Shown piece by piece: positions 60,001 through 64,000 of a stretch of 64,000 nucleotides of DNA. The translations under genes were made by a program, and so were the position numbers. Source of the DNA: Anaerolineales bacterium (GTDB lineage Bacteria > Chloroflexota > Anaerolineae > Anaerolineales > Villigracilaceae); assembly GCA_030834895.1 (NCBI GenBank), contig JAUQXA010000060.1, positions 62,001-126,000 on the forward strand, in the 5' to 3' direction. The notes under the pieces were generated by a model. The model was not told the origin of the DNA and did not search any database. It worked only from the letters and a program-made list of their open reading frames with translations. Position 1 is the first letter of the stretch. The number at the start of each line of letters is the position of its first letter.

Positions 60001-61185
60001 TTACTGCTGATCGGTCCCTTTCTCCCTTGACTGGATTATCCCGTCCACATATTCCATGTCGAACCACCACTTCTCCTCTGGAATGGGCAGGCTCATTCCA
60101 AGGAGTCGGGCGGATTGGATGGCAATTGGCTGTATAAGGGAAGTGTTCATGACCAGTGTACGCACCAGGTTATGCGGCCAGGTGGTCGGATTGCCCCAAG
60201 GGCAACTTTTGACACAGGCATTACACATCGTGCCTTTTTTATTGGTGAAGTTGAAACTGGCACACCGCTGGGTATTCAATTTCCAGGTTTCGTATCCGTT
60301 GTACATCACCTTGTCCCCCAGTGAAATGGCTTTACTCGGGCAAGCTTCGGCACAAATCTTGCAGCTCTGGCAAAAGCGTTGCAGCCCAAAATCAATGGGC
60401 TGGTCGGGCGCCACAGGCATGTCGGTAAGCACAACAGCCGCCTTGAACGCCAGCCCAAGAAACGGATTCAGGATAATCCCGGCCCGGCTGACCTCCCCGA
60501 TCCCTGCGGCAAGCAACAAAGGTGGAACCAGAACCGTATAACGATCGACAAAGGATGGCCCATACTGTGCAGAAGCATCCCAACCCAAGCGGCGAATGTA
60601 GTTGGCAATTGTTTCAGCAACCATGCCAAGATGTTGGTAGGACTGGAAACTGATGGGATCCCCCATCCAATCGTGCCCATTGGAAACACGGATGGCGCTC
60701 AACTCCTTGCGCATCACAATAACGACGGCATTTTCATACCGCATATCTATGGGGTTACCCTGTTTATCATGGCTGTAATAAGCGGATGGCGGGACTTTGC
60801 ATGTCCCCATCACATCGGCTTTTAGGAAATAGCCGACCGATTTGATGTGACGCGAAAGGACATCGGGATGCCGGGGAATGGGCGCTGTTTGATCAGCCAC
60901 CGGATTGGGTTGCATCAGAGCAATGTGGTCAATCACATCCTTCTGCGCCGCCGAGAGGGGATATTTGCCGGGGAGACTCTTTTGCACGCCCCTTTGAACA
61001 ACGGCACCATATTCACCCCGGGCGGCCAGTCCATAGGCGGTATTACACATATCGATCCGCCGGACTTCGTCAGTAATGACAGTGGTGGGCTTTTCCACAT
61101 GTTTGATGGTTTCCATGGGAAAAGCACCCTGTTGGTTCTTTGCCCGCAACAGGCTGTTTTCATCTGAATATTCCATCCGGTCCAT
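60001..61185 (-). CDS. reductive dehalogenase-like corrinoid/iron-sulfur protein
   Basis: 394 residues with the RdhA C-terminal pattern: GIGEVSRAGIILNPFLG (about 228-244), then two clusters with C272, C275, C278, C282 and C308, C321, C324, C328 (CNACVKSCPW). No twin-arginine signal and no RdhB anchor gene are present, so it is cytoplasmic and not a respiratory dehalogenase. Its relatives remove halogen, or sometimes other groups, from aromatics using cobalamin. Here it sits with a ring-cleavage pathway, suggesting dehalogenation or reduction of an aromatic acid before cleavage. No reductase domain is fused. A TTG at 61188 is an alternative start. Confidence 0.85.
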   Translation of the reverse strand: MDRMEYSDENSLLRAKNQQGAFPMETIKHVEKPTTVITDEVRRIDMCNTAYGLAARGEYGAVVQRGVQKSLPGKYPLSAAQKDVIDHIALMQPNPVADQTAPIPRHPDVLSRHIKSVGYFLKADVMGTCKVPPSAYYSHDKQGNPIDMRYENAVVIVMRKELSAIRVSNGHDWMGDPISFQSYQHLGMVAETIANYIRRLGWDASAQYGPSFVDRYTVLVPPLLLAAGIGEVSRAGIILNPFLGLAFKAAVVLTDMPVAPDQPIDFGLQRFCQSCKICAEACPSKAISLGDKVMYNGYETWKLNTQRCASFNFTNKKGTMCNACVKSCPWGNPTTWPHNLVRTLVMNTSLIQPIAIQSARLLGMSLPIPEEKWWFDMEYVDGIIQSREKGTDQQ

Positions 61186-61215
61186 CAACCCAAACTCACT
61201 TTCTCAAACTAAGGA

Positions 61216-61251
61216 CTGTGGCGATGCCAAGGATTTACTGCATCGCCACAG
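61216..61251 (-). promoter_or_regulatory. hairpin downstream of the branched-chain-type binding protein gene
   Basis: Perfect 12-bp stem CTGTGGCGATGC / GCATCGCCACAG with a 12-base loop, 39 bases after the binding-protein stop. On the coding strand the T-run is absent (TCCTTAG follows), so read-through into the dehalogenase gene is expected. Confidence 0.65.
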
Positions 61252-61290
61252 TTTTATGAAATTATTTCCGGAATTGCGAATCTGGTTTTC

Positions 61291-62592
61291 TTATCGCTCT
61301 TCAAACGGAGGGGCCGGATAGATAAAATCAGCAGTGGCTTGTTCAGAGGGCCAGACCAATTCCATCTTGCCGTTCTGCCATTGAATGAGCGGATCCAGAA
61401 CATTGCCGGTACCGTCCTCATTGAAGGTCACCGGGCCAATCACTGTTTCCATATCCGTGGCAGCCATCGCATCCCGAACCGCGTCGCGATCCAACGTACC
61501 GGCTTTTTCAATGGCGTCAGCAACGACCTGTACACAAGCGTAAGCAGGACCGGTCAAAAGGTCAGCGGGGCGTCCGAATTTAGCTTGGTATGCCGCGTTG
61601 AGTTCTTCCACACCCGGGAACTTGGCGCCGTGGTGCCATCCAGGGAAGATGGTTACATAGTCGCCAACCTTGCCCATGGATTCGCCCCAGTTCAAACCTT
61701 CAGGCGCTCTGATAACCAAAGCGAATTTCGGGGCCCAACCCAGTTCGGACATGGTCTTGAACATTGCACTTCCATCCGGGAAGATGGGCATGGTAAGAAG
61801 CACTTCCGCTCCGGCCGCCTTGGCTTTGAGGATCGCGTCGGACCAGTCATTATTGGGAGCGACAGGGTTTTCGGCACGCAGGACTACTTCATAACCATTC
61901 TTTTTAGCATTCTCTTCCCAAAGACCACCCAACTCTTTACCCCAGTCGTCACTGTAGGAGAAGATCGCGATCTTCTTGGGTCGGTCGGCTTCCGGAATGG
62001 AGTTGAGGATTTCAAAGGTATCTTTGGCTTGCATTGGAGACTTGGGGAACGGTGAGAACAGGTACTTGTACCCCTGCTGGTGAATCTTGTACAGCGCGAA
62101 TGAAATACCGCAATACGGAACCTTGTTCTTTTCCGCAATAGCTGTTGTGGCAGCATGCATGGAACTGCCAGCACCACCCAGATAGGCCGTCACGTTCTGT
62201 TCGGAATAGAGGGTCTCCATCTTGCTGACTGCCTTGGTGGGATCCGATTCATCATCGTAATAGGTAAGGCGCAAAGGTATCTTGGCGTCGTATTCTTTGA
62301 CATAGACGCCACCGGCGGCGTTGATATCTGCCACGGCAAATTCATATCCGGGGAGTACCAGGTTTCCAAGAGAACCGAAACTTCCGGTCAATGGAATAGA
62401 CGCACCAAGTTCAATGAACTCTGGCGCAGGTGGTTTCGGAGCTTCTGTTGCCGGAGCCTCGGTGGCAGCTGGGGCTTCCGCAGCGGGCGGTTCGGTTGCC
62501 GCAGGCGCTACCGTCGGTGCAGGAGCACAACTTGCGATTAACACGCTCATCAAAAGCACAATCACTATCAGACTTGTTAGTTTGGCTTTCAT
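61291..62592 (-). CDS. branched-chain/aromatic-acid type ABC solute-binding lipoprotein
   Basis: A 433-residue LivK-family binding protein with a signal peptide ending LIASC (Cys 22), an Ala/Pro/Thr/Glu tether, and the mature fold ELGASIPLTGSFGSLGNLVLPGYEFAVADIN (about 62-91) with YYDDESDPTKAV and LGGAGSSMH. Members bind branched-chain amino acids, amides or aromatic acids. Position at the head of an aromatic operon suggests a benzoate-like ligand. GGAGG precedes the ATG. Confidence 0.92.
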   Translation of the reverse strand: MKAKLTSLIVIVLLMSVLIASCAPAPTVAPAATEPPAAEAPAATEAPATEAPKPPAPEFIELGASIPLTGSFGSLGNLVLPGYEFAVADINAAGGVYVKEYDAKIPLRLTYYDDESDPTKAVSKMETLYSEQNVTAYLGGAGSSMHAATTAIAEKNKVPYCGISFALYKIHQQGYKYLFSPFPKSPMQAKDTFEILNSIPEADRPKKIAIFSYSDDWGKELGGLWEENAKKNGYEVVLRAENPVAPNNDWSDAILKAKAAGAEVLLTMPIFPDGSAMFKTMSELGWAPKFALVIRAPEGLNWGESMGKVGDYVTIFPGWHHGAKFPGVEELNAAYQAKFGRPADLLTGPAYACVQVVADAIEKAGTLDRDAVRDAMAATDMETVIGPVTFNEDGTGNVLDPLIQWQNGKMELVWPSEQATADFIYPAPPFEER

Positions 62593-62666
62593 CGCTCATC
62601 CTCCATAGAATTTTTCAAAATTGGGACAGACTTTTATGTTTATTCTTCTCTCTCTTCGGTGTCACG

Positions 62667-63656
62667 TCAATAGTTCTTCTCCTTTCCATTGGTCGAGTCC
62701 AATGTGGGGGTATCAACCTTCTTGCCTGCATTCAACTTCGACCGGCGGGTAATCGCACCCTGAATCTTTTTCCAGGCTGAAATGATTCCGCCCGGCAGGA
62801 AGAGCACCACAAGAACAAACATCACGCCAAATATGATCAGATGATATTCACCCACATTCAAAACCAGGAACTCCTTCATCACCACGAAAAACACCGCCCC
62901 AATGATGGGTCCCAAAATGGTACCTGTGCCGCCGATGTAAACCATGGTCAACATATCCAAGCTCCACATGGGGGCAAATGCGAATTGATAATAGTAACTG
63001 ACATGGTAGTATGCGAAGCCGCTGCCAGCCAGACCGGTAAAGAAGGCGCTGATTCCCAGAGCAATAAGTTTATGCTTCAACGCACTGACCCCAAGCGATT
63101 CTGCGGCATCTTCTTCCTCCCGCACAGCCATCATGCCAAGACCCAGCTTTGAATTGACCAGAATATAGGCAACTGCGACAACAATGACAGTCAACCCCAG
63201 GAACAGGTAATAACGAGGTGCGAGTTGATAGTTGATCAGATCCTCAACCGGGAGAGCCGCGATCTCAGGAAAGACATTGCCAACTGTAACACTTAGAATT
63301 TGGGCAAGCGCCAATGTGCCAATGGAAAAGTACACGCCCTTGAGCCTGAAGGCAGGTGCGCCTATCAGCAAAGCGAAAACCACCGCCACGAGACCTCCAG
63401 CCAAAATGCTGGGCAGGATGGGGAAACCGCGCAACCAGAGTTGGCGGGTCACCAGGGCTCCCAGTCCAAAAAACGCAGCATGACCAAGGCTTGTCTGCCC
63501 GGTATATCCTCCCAGAATGTTCCAACTGGAAGCCAGGATGATGTACAGAAAGACCAAAATCAATAGATTTATGGTGCTGTCCTTTTTAATCACTGTTGGG
63601 AGGGAAGCTAGAACGGCGATGAGAAGGATGATCGAGATGATTTTTAGGCTTCGCAT
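62667..63656 (-). CDS. livM: branched-chain-type ABC permease LivM
   Basis: A 329-residue LivM protein with WNILGGYTGQTSLGHAAFFGLGA, then the family loop VREEEDAAESLGVSALKHKLIALGISAFFTGLAG (about 178-211) and GGTGTILGPIIGA. It ends in a basic tail KIQGAITRRSKLNAGKK. It starts 3 bases after livH stops and pairs with it in the channel. The ATPases LivG/LivF would be expected upstream, outside the window. Confidence 0.93.
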   Translation of the reverse strand: MRSLKIISIILLIAVLASLPTVIKKDSTINLLILVFLYIILASSWNILGGYTGQTSLGHAAFFGLGALVTRQLWLRGFPILPSILAGGLVAVVFALLIGAPAFRLKGVYFSIGTLALAQILSVTVGNVFPEIAALPVEDLINYQLAPRYYLFLGLTVIVVAVAYILVNSKLGLGMMAVREEEDAAESLGVSALKHKLIALGISAFFTGLAGSGFAYYHVSYYYQFAFAPMWSLDMLTMVYIGGTGTILGPIIGAVFFVVMKEFLVLNVGEYHLIIFGVMFVLVVLFLPGGIISAWKKIQGAITRRSKLNAGKKVDTPTLDSTNGKEKNY

Positions 63657-63659
63657 TGA

Positions 63660-64000
63660 TTACCTCTCTTTTGCGCCAAACAAGCCCTGTGGTCTAAAGA
63701 TCAAAATCAACAGGAAAAGCACAAGCCCGACCACCTGTCGGTAATTACTGCTGATAAAAAAGCCTGTGACCGATTCAGTCACGCCCAAAAGAATACCCCC
63801 CACAAAGGTGCCCATGAAATTCCCCACCCCGCCCAACACCATCACGATTAAAGACTTTAGGGTCCAGTGCATTCCCATGGACGGTTCGATTGAAAAACTG
63901 ACACTTACCAAAGCGCCGGCCACTCCTGCCAACGCGGTTCCCAACAGGAAAGAGATCAGATAGACCTTGTATACATCAATTCCCATCAGCGAGGCCGCCT
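63660..64000 (-). CDS. livH: branched-chain-type ABC permease LivH (partial)
   Basis: Only the C-terminal part of LivH is in the window; the frame continues past its end (AASLMGID at the edge). Visible are GIDVYKVYLISFLLGTALAGVAGALVS, LKSLIVMVLGGVGNFMGTFVGG and the terminal LILIFRPQGLFG, all diagnostic of LivH. Truncated by the window, not a pseudogene. Confidence 0.92.
   Translation of the reverse strand, partial: AASLMGIDVYKVYLISFLLGTALAGVAGALVSVSFSIEPSMGMHWTLKSLIVMVLGGVGNFMGTFVGGILLGVTESVTGFFISSNYRQVVGLVLFLLILIFRPQGLFGAKER

Noticed and set aside
1..64000. CRISPR arrays, tRNA/rRNA genes, transposons, prophage
   Set aside because: No regularly spaced repeats, cloverleaf-like conserved stretches, transposase or phage structural motifs were seen on reading.

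Overview
The window is about 55% G+C and has the look of an Anaerolineae-type Chloroflexota genome. All four ABC solute-binding proteins are lipoproteins followed by long Ala/Pro/Thr/Glu linkers, typical of that group. Intergenic gaps carry many dispersed palindromes, and long same-strand catabolic operons dominate. No tRNA, rRNA, CRISPR array, phage or IS element was seen. Taxonomy is inferred from style only, with no marker gene.

Layout. (1) 1-3.6 kb, plus strand: a TauE/SafE permease and larB-larE-larC, which make the nickel-pincer cofactor of lactate racemase-type enzymes; larA itself is absent. (2) 21.9-3.7 kb, minus strand: a 15-gene L-rhamnose operon. It starts at a near-consensus promoter overlapped by palindromes and encodes a DeoR regulator, RhaT/P/Q/S-type ABC importer, mutarotase, kinase, rhamnulose-1-P aldolase, isomerase, a second class II aldolase, a PHP protein, a long Zn-dehydrogenase, an SDR, and a fused E1 plus E2 of a 2-oxoacid dehydrogenase. 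A bidirectional terminator separates it from lar. (3) 22.2-41.8 kb: a minus-strand molybdenum hydroxylase (two genes) diverges from a plus-strand run: GntR/HutC regulator, a HutH-like lyase with an altered MIO triad, urocanate hydratase-like protein, CocE-type hydrolase, a five-component peptide-type ABC importer (as four genes), two MttB-family methyltransferases and a corrinoid protein. I read this as a candidate catabolic system for an N-methylated histidine derivative (ergothioneine or hercynine type). (4) 42-46.7 kb: IclR regulator and acetyltransferase; divergent operon of nitroreductase, unknown protein, glutaconate-type CoA-transferase subunits and ferredoxin. (5) 46.7-54.4 kb: sugar-type ABC importer with two alpha/beta hydrolases and an acetyltransferase, diverging from a LysR gene. 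(6) 54.6-55.6 kb: a self-contained HTH-CBS protein with a striking operator-promoter. (7) 64-55.6 kb, minus strand: branched-chain-type ABC importer, a cytoplasmic reductive-dehalogenase-like protein, a third alpha/beta hydrolase, a GalB-like hydratase, an RraA/LigK-type aldolase, an extradiol dioxygenase, a CHMI-type isomerase and a SnoaL-like protein, reading as an aromatic ring-cleavage operon.

Two cross-cutting patterns stand out. Each of the four solute-binding protein genes is followed within 40 bases by a strong hairpin lying inside its operon, which would favour high binding-protein output. Two promoters 17 kb apart share an identical -35, spacer length and -10 with the same upstream bases.
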